A DNA stretch of 59,119 bases from Darksidea phi (Eukaryota > Ascomycota > Dothideomycetes > Pleosporales > Lentitheciaceae): positions 1 to 59,119 of the forward strand of contig JASJFT010000257.1 in assembly GCA_030770425.1 (NCBI GenBank), given 5' to 3'. Shown piece after piece: positions 48,073-59,119 of this stretch; within the stretch, counting starts at the first letter, position 1; each line of letters opens with the position of its first letter. A program made the translations under genes and the position numbers. The notes below the pieces were generated by a model. The model saw nothing but the letters and a program-made list of their open reading frames with translations, made no database searches and had not been told where the DNA came from.

Positions 48073-50495
48073 GCTGGGGATGGGGTCAACCTAGAGGAGG
48101 CTGGCCTTCAGTGGGAGGTAGTGTCGGTGGTTGGGAGCTGTTTCGGTGCAGAAGTACTGCTGAGGTGGAGAGGTTCAGCCTGCGTCGGCAATACCGGTCA
48201 GTGTGAGGCTTTTGCCAGCAAGGCGGTGTGTAAGCGGACCGACCGAGTCGGACAATAAAGGTGAGCGGGTCGTGGAGAGAAAGAGGCAATGCAGTTGCAG
48301 AGGCGAAGGAGCAATAAATACTAAACGGAAAGGGCGCGGTGTAAAAGGCTGCGAGCTGGCTGCTGGGTTGACTTACGGGGCGTGAATAGCAGTGCCCAAC
48401 GGATGGCGGCACCGTGAACCGTGGACTGTGTGCGGGAGCGGGCTGAAAAACGTTTGCTGCGAGGGCAACAGGTGCAAAGAGGCGGCTGCACGCAACGAGC
48501 CAGCAAATAGCCTCGGAAAACGCACTCGGGCTCAAGTGTTTGTGTGTGGGAGAGCAGAGAGGTGAAGAGGTGGACGGAGGCGGACGCCTTCGTCTCACAG
48601 CCTTGGAAGTGGCAGCAGGTATGTCACGTGATGCGCTAGCCCGGCGAATCTCAAAGCAGCAACTTGAGCTCTTTCACTTTTTCACCCTACCATCTGCGAG
48701 TCTGTGTTCGTCAATAGTTACCATGTCGGTTTGCCGGGTCGTCTCCTCTCGTAGACTTCCCTACAGATATCTTCCGTGCATGTGTTTTTGGCTGCTCCGT
48801 CCAAAATGCCTCGAGCGTTTCAGACGGCCCAAGTCATGCCGCGCTTTCCACCTGAATGCCTTCATCACCTGCCCGCCCGCCCCCTTAATGCATCCATCAA
48901 TGCCTCTGTCGGGATGTCACGTTAGATGGAAACCGTATTTTGTTTCCAAGAACAGATGCAATCTTCCAGAAGCAGACCCCAATGTCTATTGTTGGTAATT
49001 GTAAACGCTGGCCAAAGTTAGAATCGGGTTCGGCTCTTCAGTTACCCGCAAGCTGAGCGCCGTTTCATTGGAAACAATAATGGCCAAGTCTGTCTCTCAA
49101 GGAAAACCCGTGGATTGACCTTCCAGAAATCATCCATCGTCTAGGATACCCTCTCGTGCACATGCCTGTCCATATGCCCGTGTCCAATAACGAAGGGCTG
49201 TCGGGCCATTTCGCCCCCCAAAATAGCAATATAATGTCTGATGATCTCAGAGGCGTGCCCAACCAGCGGTTCCCTTGCTGTTCGACAAAGTTGCCCGATA
49301 GAAGCGCTGCAGCCACTGTCCGCTAAAAGTGGTCTGGATCGGAACGACCTAGTATGGCTTCGGGCCGCCGAAACTGCCCTGCATTGCATGCCGCGGACTA
49401 GTCGGCACGATGTCGAAAAACTCCATACGTCTAGCCTCCCCTACGCTCCATTGTTGACCTTCTTGGGGTGCTGGAACGGACAATATCTCAAGTTGGCGTC
49501 CTGTCCTCGGCATACTTGAAACCTTCGATATCGGTTTGTGGATGTCAAGTAATTGACGAAGCACTATAAAGCACACGGACACGTATATGTGCTTGTGTGG
49601 AATATGGGATGGCACTTTGCGTGTTTCCATATCTACAAGTGCACACTGGTTCGTTTGTCTCAGTAGTGTAATATTTCCGTCATCTGTTGATAGGTCTCAC
49701 CGCATTAGGCAAGTCTGGACGCTTCGTCCAGATGCGAATGCTTCACGCTTAGCCTACATATTCGATTGTTCCTCTAAAACTCCGCCCCAATCACCTTCCC
49801 TAGAACGTGCATTCTCAATTTATGTGAAGGGCAGCGTGAACGAGCAACACCTTTACACGTGTCTCGCATGACGCCCAAGCGCCTGTCCTGCATTCACATT
49901 CGCATCCACCAATAGAACAGCAAATGCAAGTCCTGCTTCGGAGGCACGATGGCATACTTTCCTATCGCGCATACTGTGATTTGACAGTCGGGGATCGGTC
50001 CATACCGAGACAGACGTGGTGGGCTGAGGGCGTACGCATGCTGTCATAGATAGCGCCACGCAGATGCAGTTCAGTTGATATGCGCCGAATATAGCATCAA
50101 TGGTACAATACGGCAAGCTGTGAAAGATGTCCTCCGTCTTTTGCTTGCGGCTACGAACCCTTCGATCGAAGACTGATACGACATCGAAGCGATTCGGTGA
50201 TAGCGATGCAATACACAGATAGACCGCCATTGGGTCACTAGTCTACAACCAACCATGCTTCCGCATGAGAGGTAGTATACTCGGTCGTTTACGCGTTGCA
50301 ACTGGAAATGCGACCAATCGACGGAATGGAGAGTAAGACGGGGCATCGGAAAGAGTAGATGTGATTTGTCGTAAGTTCTATACAGTCCTCTCACGTCCTT
50401 CGTCCAGCCCTTTCCCATGCGCACAGCTATTGTACATTGCCTCCCACTATGTCCATGATGCCGCGTCTTCGATTGCTGTCATCCGGGTATTACGC
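48073..50495. other. Long intergenic region
   Basis: About 2.4 kb without a gene I can support. The left part (48073-48620) is the CK1 promoter and leader. The ORFs at 48540-48998 and 49853-50230 match no family and overlap frames of similar length on both strands. Confidence 0.55.
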
Positions 50496-50956
50496 CTAAT
50501 GGCTGTCGGATTTTGGGTTCTTGGTCAGAGGGTTTCGCGGGTCGTTCTTGTACTCGTCGGCTGAAGGAACGGGTCAGTGACATCGGAGTAAGCCGTTGGG
50601 CAGGATCAAATTCGAAGCTGGGGTGATCGATTGGGGGAGGAACTAACCTCCCATCATAGCGCCGGCGGCAGCGTTAACGCCGTAGAGAATGACGAGACCT
50701 GTCGTATCTCGTCAGTCATGTTTCCCAACCTCCCAATTCCCCAATTGCATATTCTCAGCCCTTGAGCTTTGTTGCCTCCTCCATAGTCTCCAATTGCGCA
50801 CTGGCAACGTACCGGCGACGTAGAATGGGGCCATGGGCCGGGCTGTTGTTCTCAATTCATTAGCCCTCTCCTCTACAGTTGGCGCAGCTCAGCGCTCGCG
50901 ATGGGGTCAATGGACATACCGACAGGGGCCGGGAACTTCTTTCCGAGGAAGGACAT
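50496..50956 (-). CDS. ATP18: Mitochondrial ATP synthase subunit J (Atp18)
   Basis: A 60-aa protein assembled from four tiny exons: 50956-50920, 50842-50813, 50698-50648 and 50560-50496. No long ORF exists. I found it by reading the start MSFLGKKFPAPV, typical of subunit i/j, and following splice sites (donors GTATGT, GTACGT and GTTAGT; acceptors ACAG, ACAG and TCAG). The protein has a single membrane span (PFYVAGLVILYGVNAAGAMM) and a polar tail DEYKNDPRNP. Subunit J belongs to the Fo part of F1Fo ATP synthase in the mitochondrial inner membrane. The exon 2 length (30 nt) and all phases fit. The gene is divergent from SPC19, with 254 bp between starts. Confidence 0.88.
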
Positions 50957-51210
50957 CTTTGCGTGTGACAGAGGGATGCGGATGGGTGGAGCGTTGCTGG
51001 TGGAGGTGATGGAAAGTCGAGCTTCAATCTTCAATCCCGCAGTCCACCGAAACTGCGACCGCCAAGATATTTAGCCGCACTAAGCTAAAGCGGAAGGATC
51101 GTGACGGAGGTAAACACAACCCCACCACACACCACAACACTCACAGCACCTGCGGGAGCACGAAGCTGAGCTCTGAGGACAATAATCTTTCTGTGCTCAT
51201 ATTTGGAACA
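50957..51210. promoter_or_regulatory. Bidirectional promoter, ATP18 and SPC19
   Basis: 254 bp between two divergent start codons must serve both genes. No clear TATA or CCAAT box seen. Confidence 0.55.
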
Positions 51211-51824
51211 ATGGCGCTCGAAGGCTGCGTGACATCGCTCCGAAGCAGCATGCAACTCCTCGATTCGTCCATACACATACTCGATGAAGGCGTCAATGAC
51301 TTCCCACGATTATCCAAAATACTTCAAACCACGCGGGTATGTCTATCCTTCATGCGATATGCGGAGACTTCGGGACTCTGCTCCTTTACCATGCGCAACA
51401 CTAACAGCCCCAGCACTTCGAATTAATATCAGAGCCCGATCTCCAATCCGCCCAATCCGCCCTCCTCTCCGAAATCCGCCCCGAAGTCGAAAGCCTCCTC
51501 TCGCGTGTCGCAAACTATCTCGACAAGCTCGAACGTCGCGAACAAGCACTCATCGCGAAACACGATCTCAATGACGGGCGACTAGGTAACGACAACACCG
51601 GCGAATCAGCATTCGCTGTAAAGGGCCAGGGGAGTCAGACCAAATCAGGAGGTTCTAGTGGACGGGCTCTGAGCGCGGTGCAAGAGATGAAGTATAAGCA
51701 ATTGAGGGCGAAGAAGCAGCGGCTGAGCTATGCAGTGGAGACGTTGGAGTTGCAAGCAAAGCAGAGGGAGAGGCAGTTGAGGATGAGTATGGCGGCGCCG
51801 CAGCAGTTGTATGATGATGAGTAG
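51211..51824 (+). CDS. SPC19: DASH complex subunit Spc19
   Basis: A 178-aa kinetochore protein of the DASH/Dam1 ring, which couples chromosomes to spindle microtubules. Exons: 51211-51336 and 51414-51824. The N-terminus MALEGCVTSLRSSMQLLDSSIHILD is characteristic. The middle (LLSEIRPEVESLLSRVANYLDKLERREQAL) and C-terminal (MKYKQLRAKKQRLSYAVETLELQAKQRERQLRMSM) segments are heptad-rich coiled coils. The frame continues six codons upstream to a GTG, but the ATG at 51211 is preferred because the family starts at this point. A conserved fungal gene of normal length. Confidence 0.88.
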
Positions 51825-52581
51825 AGATATGAATGTGGATACAGTACGGTTTCGAGATATTTAGAAGAGGGTCAAGGAGTTTTGCATTTGAGATACCCAC
51901 AAGAGATACGGATATAACGAAATTACACGCTACGATAGATAGGACGTCTGCGCTACTGGTGTGCCTGAAGGATATTTCCTTGAAATTATATGGGGGAGTC
52001 TCTTTTGCAATGTCAACACGAAACAGTAGGAGTACACAGTAGAGGTGCTATGCCCACACATTATACACGATAATAGCGTTGTAGAGCTGCACCCAGTACT
52101 GTCGATCGCGTGTGGCTTCCGACAAGATGATGTTTCGACATTGCCAGGCGGTTGAGAGCCCCCACAGTGGTAGCGGGGAGGCAGCACCACTGATGCACTG
52201 CGCACACTTCGTGCCTGAACGATATACTTCGGTTGGAAGATTTCGCATGCCCCCCAATGTGCTAGTTAGGCGCAGCTTCAATATAAGTTTATTTCCTCGC
52301 CGCTCAGCTAGCTTACACTACTGGCTTTCGAAATCTTGAAACCAAACTGCATTATATCGCATTCCAATGCTCTCATCGCTAAGATCAACAGTCGCTCTGA
52401 TTTTGAAGAGCAAAATACCCGCTGGATATTCTCAGGAGTATCTGAACGGGCTTGTATCGTTGGAATATAGTTTGGTCTTTTGCCCTCACTTGGTTCAATC
52501 TATCCACTGAGGCATTAAGTCCTTGGTGAGAACCAACCCAGTGTTCCGACGACGCGCATCAGCTGTGGACCAAGGCTTTGC
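51825..52581. other. Intergenic region
   Basis: SPC19 3' UTR and non-coding DNA leading into the kinase relic. Nothing recognised. Confidence 0.5.
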
Positions 52582-53200
52582 CTAGTCATTTACCAATGCT
52601 TGTAGATCGACCGCCATCTCGACAGCACACTGATAACCCCCCGTCCAACACTTACGCACCACTTCACCACCTTGGCACTCATCTAAAGGAGGGAACTTGC
52701 GGCATTCGTATCGTCTGTGAACCTCGTTCTCGTCGCCGATATCTTCCAAGTCAGGAAAGGGCAACTAGCCTATCAATATGTAGTAGACGGCTGTCCCGAT
52801 GGTGAATGTATCGGTTTTCTAATCGCAACGGATTCGATCCAATCGAGGCATTAAAGACGTATAAGTTTCAGCTACGCCATCATTAAGGATAACTGCCCCG
52901 TCCAGGTCTAGAAGCCTTCCTTGAATGTCGTAGAGCCTAATCGATAGGTCTTTGTCGAGAAGGAGATTGCCCACGTGGAAATCGTAGTGAAGAACGATTT
53001 TCTGGTGCATAGGCAAGGCCCTCTGTAGCCTGGATTGCCCACTTCAATCTCTGGTTGACAGTTGCAGAAGTGCGGAGATATTTTTCAGCCGATCGGTTTA
53101 GCATGTACTCGAGCAGTAGGCCATCTTCGTGTTGTCGCATGAGTCGAATGATTCGTGGATGCCAAACTTTTGTAAAAATGGTATTAGCTTCTTGTTTTCA
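52582..53200 (-). pseudogene. Decayed small fungal protein kinase
   Basis: Minus-strand pieces in order: IFTKVWHPRIIRLMRQHEDGLLLEYML, then RLKWAIQATEGLAY. A frameshift near 53010 leads to IVLHYDFHVGNLLLDKDLSIRLYDIQGRLLD, SLMPRLDRIRCD-TAG-KTDTFTIGTAVYYILIG-TAG-LPFPDLEDIGDENEV and the C-terminal CRKFPPLDECQGGEVVRKCWTGGYQCA. The layout (catalytic H-x-D-x-H-x-G-N, a modified DFG reading YDIQG, and the CQGGEVVRKCW tail) fits a family of short kinase-like genes common in filamentous ascomycetes. Two in-frame TAGs, a TGA near 53205 and one frameshift show it is dead. Confidence 0.75.
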
Positions 53201-53386
53201 TAATACATGCGTACGTAAATGGAAGAAAGAGGAAGTCAGGCCTGAGGTGGATACCCCCTAATGAGGCAAAAATCATCCGCATGATGCAGCTATCTCCGGA
53301 TTCGCGGATGCTACTGGAATCGATATGAAAACGGTGCATCGGAATCATGTACCCGCGGAAGCCCGACGCTGCTTAACGCGGGCTGC

Positions 53387-53608
53387 GTGAGCAGTCCCCG
53401 CAGTGACGCTGCCGGTCATGACACCGACGCCCAGACGACGGGAACAGAGAGTGCGAGGAACGCCCTGGCGAATACAGAGCTTCTGGAAATAGTCGGTGGC
53501 TCAGCAGAGACAATATGTATTTCCGCAAACGAACATGTGTACCGTAGTTGGAGTCAAACGATTCGAACTCTTCCTAGATCAGACCAGGGAGCAATACGAA
53601 CGCTTTAA
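53387..53608 (+). pseudogene. Possible F-box gene remnant
   Basis: A 74-codon frame with a GTG start. The piece ARNALANTELLEI followed by ICISANEHVYRSWSQTIRTLP resembles the start of fungal F-box proteins (A-x-x-x-x-x-x-T-E-L-L-E-x-I...I-S-x-x-V-C-x-x-W), with an indel between the two halves. The resemblance is weak and the frame ends early. It could be chance. Confidence 0.3.
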
Positions 53609-54024
53609 CGGGAGGAAGATGAATGAGATGTGATATGGTCGCTATCATGCTCATCGCCTTTCGAGGGCTCGTCGTATTGCTGCGGGGGTGCGTGGTCGAG
53701 AGTGCTGGGGTGTTGACGGGCTAGACCGGGGCAACAGTGGCAGCGGGATCGTGGCCAGCGCTTCGTATTGGACCAATTCGGCAAGCACTTGACATCGAGG
53801 CAAAGGATCTCGGTGTTCACCTTCGCGGGTGGGGAAGCCGGCGGCTGCGGGAAGGGATCCGGCTACACTCCCTTCCATGAATGGAAGCATAACGTGAGCT
53901 ATCGCACTGACAAAATTTGTGTCGCTAAAGGTCGGATTTTATGGAGCGCACACTATGCTTCCGTGAAATGGGAAGGGGGTACAGCTCGTATTGAAGTGTA
54001 CGTGGCCTACCGACGGAGGTGTTG

Positions 54025-54457
54025 CTAAGAATTTTAACAATTCATCACGACTTTGGAACGTCAAATGCCCTCGTTGAGGGTGAGTTATACGAACTCACTG
54101 GAGTCATTGACCGGGCCGAAGCAGAAAGTTGTCTTTTTGGCCGAAATTTTCATTCTCTTGTAGCTTTCACTAGTACAGTCCGCCTTCGAAATGGATGGAG
54201 ACGATATGAGGATTGCAAGGCCTTGCAAGTACTCTTTTGGAACACCTTCAGCCGTGAAATCGGAAGGGAATTGTCCTTGGGACCAAAAGGCTATCAAAAC
54301 ATCGAGAATCACAGCTCTCCTTTTCCGGGTGTTTACAAAGCGATTTGCTAACTTGATCCCACCTACACCGATCTGCGACAATGATGCAGGACAATCCAAC
54401 CTGCTGTATCCGAATAGTCTTCTTATCAACATGGCTACAAAGCTCCTTGAACTCTGA
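54025..54457 (+). pseudogene. Decayed APH-family phosphotransferase, C-terminal half
   Basis: The frame begins ILTIHHDFGTSNALV (catalytic H-x-D-x-x-x-x-N), then TGVIDRAEAESCLFGRNFHSLVAF (the metal-binding D-W-A-E position reads D-R-A-E) and LRNGWRRYEDCKALQVLFWNTF. A frameshift near 54265-54290 leads into KTSRITALLFRVFTKRFANLIPPTPI and the terminal segment PNSLLINMATKLLEL. Order and spacing match the C-terminal half of fungal APH-domain proteins. There is no start or N-lobe upstream, and the Trp-to-Arg change at the metal motif also suggests loss of function. Confidence 0.7.
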
Positions 54458-57400
54458 TACACACCTTCTGTGTAATGTGGACTCCATAAAGGGAGAGTGA
54501 CAGTATTGAGTCGCACACGTACACGTGGTTTGCTAGCTCTTCTTATTTCGTATTACCATCGCCTATCATGCATTACATTACTATGTTCCGTGATCTTACT
54601 AAAATAGAGACCACTGAACTGTATGCTATCGAGGTAGCATAAAAACTCGGTTGATTCTATAAAAGAGGGGCTAACTGATGATTCTATGGAGCTGTCAGGA
54701 GATGGCATGAACATGAAGAAAACTTCTAAGAAAGATGGATACCTGTTTGAAGCTAAGGAGCCATTTGAAGCCCACAAAACAGTTACCCCACCACGGAATT
54801 TGAAATTTCGTCAACGCTGAGAAGAGCCACTTTTCAGTCTAATTCTGGCTCGGGGGTTTCCAGCATCAAAGACCGTGTGATCGTCCGACGTCATCTCTGC
54901 ATGGGCCTCACAAGATTAGCATGCTTGCGGCTCTCCATTTCTGACCTCGAATTCTACCCTGTGATTCGGGTCGCCACGCAGCCTTCATCTTCGAAGCATC
55001 CAACATGACTGTTCTGCATTCGCGCATGAGCTCCGACATGTCGAATCCCATACCGTCTACAGAACCTGGAGGCCAAGATTGTCGGTAATGCCGTTGCTTG
55101 TGATGCATTTGACGGCTTCAACAACAAAATTCTGTCCAACTCCTGAAAGATCAGGCATGGGTCCATACTGGTACTCGTAGACAAGAAACTTTTTTATTTT
55201 TGAGGATGCATGTATGTCCGTGAATAGTGTTTGAGGTCGATGGTATTCATATCAGTTAGTTTGATTCAACTAATATTTTCCGTGACTTGTGGCTGTTGCG
55301 AGTCCCAGAAAAAGATGTAGGGAATTACGCAGCGTGGCTTCTCTCCAAGTCTCTCCAATCCAAAGGCCTTACAAAAAATCCCTCGCTAGGGGAAGTCTCC
55401 AGAAGACTTACCATTTTGGAGGCTTTGACTGGTAGGGCGAAAATTGGTTGATTCAGTCTCTAGAAGCTCTCGAGATGCTGTGAAGAGAGGGGGAAATAGC
55501 GCTTCGAAGACAGCCATGGATTTAAATAGTCCGATTGAGAACGTTATACTCCTCAACAAGACCTGTAATCGGAATGTCCCTTTCTCGTCATCAGCGCCCT
55601 TGCCAACGCTAATGCCAGTTCTTCTTCGCTGCGCCTCGACGGACCGCAATATTTCCACGTGCTTTACATGCACTGCGGGCCCCATTTCTACCCCCCACTT
55701 AAAGCTCCGTGTAATTCCTTAGAACCTTGGCGTACAAACCACGCTTTAACAAAATCGGGTAGATACACAGGGTCGGATTCGTGGTGGCTGTCCTAGCGCA
55801 ACACGATTCAGCTGGCACGGCAAATTGTACCAGCTGAGGCGTGATGGGGATGTGCTGGGACAGTGATGCGGATTTGATGGAGACTATCTTCGCCGCCCGC
55901 ACCAATACCGCACAGTAACGCAACGACCGGCCGTTGCGCGTACGAGTCAGCAGGTTGAGAGCATGTCTAATTCATTACCTCTTCCGACGTAATGCATGAA
56001 GGATCTATAACTCGGAGTAATCGGTGTGATTGATCAGATTGAAGTGGGACGCCACGTGCTGTGCCGTATGGTTTGAAGACATGAGAACTTGAGGGTGGAT
56101 GATGTGATTAATTGGGTGTTGCTCATGACGCAGCATATTGCTGTGCCGCATCGCTTGGACACCGAACTTCTGGGATGTGAATGGTCATATGCTATGCATG
56201 ATATTGCTGCGCCGTATCGCTCGCATAACGCACGAGGCATTTGCCGTACAAGGGGTGCCCATGAACGGACTGCTAGCACGCAATGGCTGCACAAACCGCA
56301 AAGAGGTCTTTCATGTGAAGTGCAAAGGCCAAGCGCTAGCAGTCCGTTCATGCCGCCCCCCCGTATGCAAATCTTGTTGATCCTCTCAGCCACCACCGCG
56401 CGCCTGGCGATCGCCCACGTGGCAATCACTTTCGGATGGCAAACACCAAAAAGTGAAGCTGTACAGCTGTGTATAACTCGTAAATCACCAGATCCTTTTT
56501 GGCGGCACTTAGATCTAGTATATGAATTAATTAACAGCAACAAATTCCATGGGATAGCGCGGTGGGAACTGTATGCTGCGGTTGTGCTTGGCGGTTCCGG
56601 ATGCAGGCACCGCATCTGCGCTAGACGCTACGCCTCAGCGTCTAGAGATCTAGGAATACAGACCCCTAACTCACCGGGACCCGGCAATAATCGGACGATT
56701 TATCGCACTAGTGGATGGGATAGAGTAGGGCGTGTAGAGGAACCACGGGAGGGTAGTACGATATCGCGAGACGATCGTGTTAATGCCCGCATCTTTCCTA
56801 CATCGGAAGTATATACGTGGAGGATGGGCTCTTCTTAAGCCGTGTGAAATTTCTGGCTTCGCTACAAGGTATCACATTAGCGAATAATGATAGAAGCCGC
56901 TGGCTACTCCACCTCGACCCACGTTGCTTCTGTATTTGGCTAGGCTGTATATGCAGGCGACTGGAAGGACTCCACAGCACAGGAGTTGAGGCGGCGGTGG
57001 CAAGCCACCGAAAGCCTTCGACAGAGCGAAATCCTCAATGGCCATTAAGGAGAAAAATGCAATAACCCGACGTAAGCCACCTCTACCACAGTCGTTTTCC
57101 TCCACGATGTGCGACTACACTCAAGTACACTACAAGTGCTCACATCTCGGTACATTGTAGAGTGTGGTGCACAAAGTACCAAGGAACACAAAGACGATGC
57201 CAACCCAATGTTGTTGCTTTGTAAGGACGAAAACTTAGACATCTGTTCAGATAAGTTCTAATATCAAGTAGGAAGTATCGACTTGGCGAGAAGTGTGGAG
57301 ATTGCAAAGGCACTACTGGCAGTGGTTACTTCCCACGACCCGAGCTCCCCTTTATGCCTTCCAGTCGTCAGAGTGCGGAACATCCCACTCCTCTACTTGC

Positions 57401-57504
57401 GAGACGTCAAAGGATTAAGCCGGTGAGGGTGTGGTTGAAGGTGGCTCGGGGGTCGTCGGGATAGTTAGCGGAAGCAGGGACGGGTATGCACAAGGATTCA
57501 TTGC
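54458..57504. other. Gene-poor region with local repeats
   Basis: About 3 kb with no gene I can support. It holds a degenerate 21-bp direct repeat (56135-56155 and 56201-56221) and an 18-bp inverted repeat (56260-56277 with 56335-56352). Overlapping frames on both strands of 56034-56838 lack family signals. Confidence 0.5.
56260..56352. repeat. 18-bp perfect inverted repeat with 57-bp loop
   Basis: CATGAACGGACTGCTAGC at 56260-56277 and its exact reverse complement at 56335-56352. The spacer has no obvious structure. Could be a small foldback element or a transcribed hairpin. Confidence 0.85.
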
Positions 57505-57891
57505 TTAACCCGTTTCGGTTTTGTCGTCTTTGTCCTTGTACACCCAGTCCCATTCGGTTTCTAGGCTATCATCTCCTGTGACAATATCCTGGAAGTGATG
57601 GAACCTCTCGTTTGGGTGGCTGTGTCGCCGGTCCGTTTTCTCCGTGCCTGTACGTAGGGTTTGATTGCGGCGATGGATCGACCGTGGGAAGATGTAGGTG
57701 ACAAGTATGCGGATGGCGAGAGGGCCACCAATGAAGCACCGCGAGCCGTGGAAAGGCTCTGCTCGCATCGGGATCATTTTGCTCAAAAGTGGCATGAAGG
57801 CGCGGGACGGAAGCGTCAGCCTGATGTATCGGGGTATAGCGGTCCTAAAGTCCCTACGGCACACCATCAACAAGAGCAGACCTTTGATCAC
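57505..57891 (-). CDS. Uncertain frame, possible 3' exon of an unknown gene
   Basis: A 128-codon frame that opens with GTG and stays open further upstream to about 57940, where a pyrimidine-rich TTCAG could be an acceptor. It has a basic, partly hydrophobic N-half (LLLLMV, PLAIRILVTYIFP) and an acidic, charged end (DSLETEWDWVYKDKDDK). No family recognised and no 5' exon identified. It lies about 200 bp beyond the stop of the next gene on the same strand. Confidence 0.3.
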   Translation of the reverse strand: MIKGLLLLMVCRRDFRTAIPRYIRLTLPSRAFMPLLSKMIPMRAEPFHGSRCFIGGPLAIRILVTYIFPRSIHRRNQTLRTGTEKTDRRHSHPNERFHHFQDIVTGDDSLETEWDWVYKDKDDKTETG

Positions 57892-58085
57892 GGGTAGAGA
57901 TAGGCGGTAGGAGATGAGAAGTCTGAAGATAAAAAACCGTAATTACAGGAAAACAAGTCAAGCGAGTGCTGAGGGCCACGACGGCTGATGAATGGTGAAA
58001 AATGGCCATTTGCGTTAGAGGAAGGCTTTCCGTCAAAAGAGAAAGAAACAAAGAATGAACATATAGCCTCACGACCTCAAGCCGT

Positions 58086-58944
58086 TCACTCCTCACCAAA
58101 ATTTGCGGGAGAATTACTCGAGAGTATGTGTTCTGTTACGTCTGGGACTGAGTGCACCGAAGACTCACTCTCAATATCGCCTCGTGACCTTAAAGCGGTG
58201 GTGCTGCCTTCCCCACTATGCGCTGCCCGTCGGATCGGAGCGACGACTCGGACAACAACAAGAATAAAGACCAGCAGACATTCTACGCAACAACCTGCCT
58301 ACACTAGTTAGCACATAAACATTTTCCCCTACTACTAACTTACCAGGAAGAACCAGTCACCGTTGGCCCATAGTTTAATGGGGAGAGGGCTCAAGGCCGT
58401 GACTACAAACACAACTCCCAGGAATATGGACAGCAGCGTTCTGGTGCGGTCACTCTCGTAGATACGGGTGATTGCCAAAGCTGTCGCCCCGTGGAAGACG
58501 AGGCTCCCAAAAAATACAAGGTCCTTCCCTCTTATCTTATGGTCGTGGAAGTGCGAGAGCACGAAGCCGGAGATTTGGCATGCGCTGGCGGTTGTAGCGG
58601 CGGCGATGGCGACTTTACGCTTAAAGAGTGGCGGGATCTCCCATTGAAAGGATACCTGGATATTTATTAGTAGTTTTCTTTTCGAGATAGGTCGGGGGAC
58701 AAACTTGGATGCCCAGGGCATAGAGCCAGGAGAACTCCAACATTAGCTGGAATGCGAGGTGTGACGATTCCCACCGCCAAAAGTAAAAGGTAATACCGAA
58801 GGCGGCACAGTGAACAAGGAGCCAGCATCCGAGCAAGAGGCGTCTCCAGTCCCATTCATGCCACGACGCCTTCCAAGGGTAAAACAAGTCAAGGAGACCG
58901 AGAAGACTGATGATCGCAGGACAGGTAACAATAGCAGTATGCAT
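58086..58944 (-). CDS. Multi-pass integral membrane protein, unknown family
   Basis: A 254-aa protein from exons 58944-58705, 58655-58344 and 58298-58086, all phase 0. The ATG at 58944 is followed at once by a membrane segment (IVTCPAIISLLGLLDLF). About seven hydrophobic segments are visible, the last (CLLVFILVVVRVVAP) encoded by exon 3. The intron before exon 3 has a GTAAGT donor, a GCTAACT branch site and a GTAG acceptor; without it the frame would stop after FFLVS. The C-terminal 55 residues are polar and Ser/Glu-rich and probably cytosolic. I do not recognise the family. Confidence 0.7.
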
Positions 58945-59119
58945 CGTGATCTGATATCAACGCGAGGCAAGAGCGGTTGAGCGTAAGACGCAGGATGCAG
59001 GCAAGACGTGCGGGGGGGGGGGGGGCAAGCGGGGGGGGACGGGGGGCCGGCCCAACCTTTTTGGGGCGGCCCTAGAAATTCATCGCGACCCCCCCAGAGC
59101 AAGATTTGGGACCATTGGG
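58945..59119. other. Low-quality G-rich right edge
   Basis: Bases about 59011-59080 are dominated by G runs. Together with the poly-C left edge this looks like contig-end error, so reading frames here should not be trusted. Confidence 0.8.

Noticed and set aside
53540..53580. GTTCGAATC on the minus strand resembling a tRNA T loop
   Set aside because: The flanking five bases do not pair and no cloverleaf can be drawn.
56089..56838. 249-codon plus-strand frame
   Set aside because: It spans the inverted repeat, is matched by a long frame on the other strand, and contains no recognisable domain.

Overview
The window is nuclear DNA of a filamentous ascomycete (Pezizomycotina). Genes carry short introns of about 50 to 140 bases with GTANGT-like donors and (C/T)AG acceptors. 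A Rac GTPase, a HET-domain protein, a cyanide hydratase, a DASH-complex subunit and a fungal-type casein kinase I point the same way. The class (for example Dothideomycetes or Eurotiomycetes) cannot be fixed by eye. The piece looks like a whole short-read contig: it opens with 75 C's, ends in G-rich homopolymer and holds a 10-N gap among A and C runs near 14.3 kb.

Region 0-14 kb is accessory. An MFS drug/H+ antiporter and a cytochrome P450 lie in tandem on the minus strand. A gene-poor stretch follows, holding a mutated APH-type phosphotransferase. A secreted subtilase stands alone between two inverted copies of a roughly 98-bp repeat. Next comes a peroxisomal enoyl-CoA hydratase/isomerase ending in SKL. 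Region 15-22 kb has an ankyrin-repeat protein, a HET-domain protein, a 16-bp minisatellite and another APH fragment.

Region 22.7-39.3 kb is mostly core genes: COQ4 (ubiquinone) divergent from CMS1 (ribosome biogenesis), a seven-TM protein of unknown role, cyanide hydratase with a 417-bp inverted-repeat element upstream, Rac GTPase, a UBX-domain protein, two hypothetical proteins and an FAD-linked oxidase. Region 43.2-51.9 kb is core again: Rsm22-like mitochondrial ribosome assembly factor, casein kinase I (Hrr25 type), ATP synthase subunit J (four short exons, not visible as a long ORF) and DASH subunit Spc19.

Between and after these lie blocks of dead genes: 39.3-43 kb (APH relic, kinase-associated domain relic, SRPK-like kinase with four frameshifts) and 52-57 kb (protein kinase relic, possible F-box relic, APH relic, stem-loop repeat). 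The last gene, near the right edge, is an unrecognised multi-pass membrane protein.

No CRISPR, rRNA or convincing tRNA was seen. I found no clearly new multi-gene system. The most unusual features are the concentration of decayed phosphotransferase and kinase genes, the repeat-bracketed subtilase and the inverted-repeat element before the cyanide hydratase.
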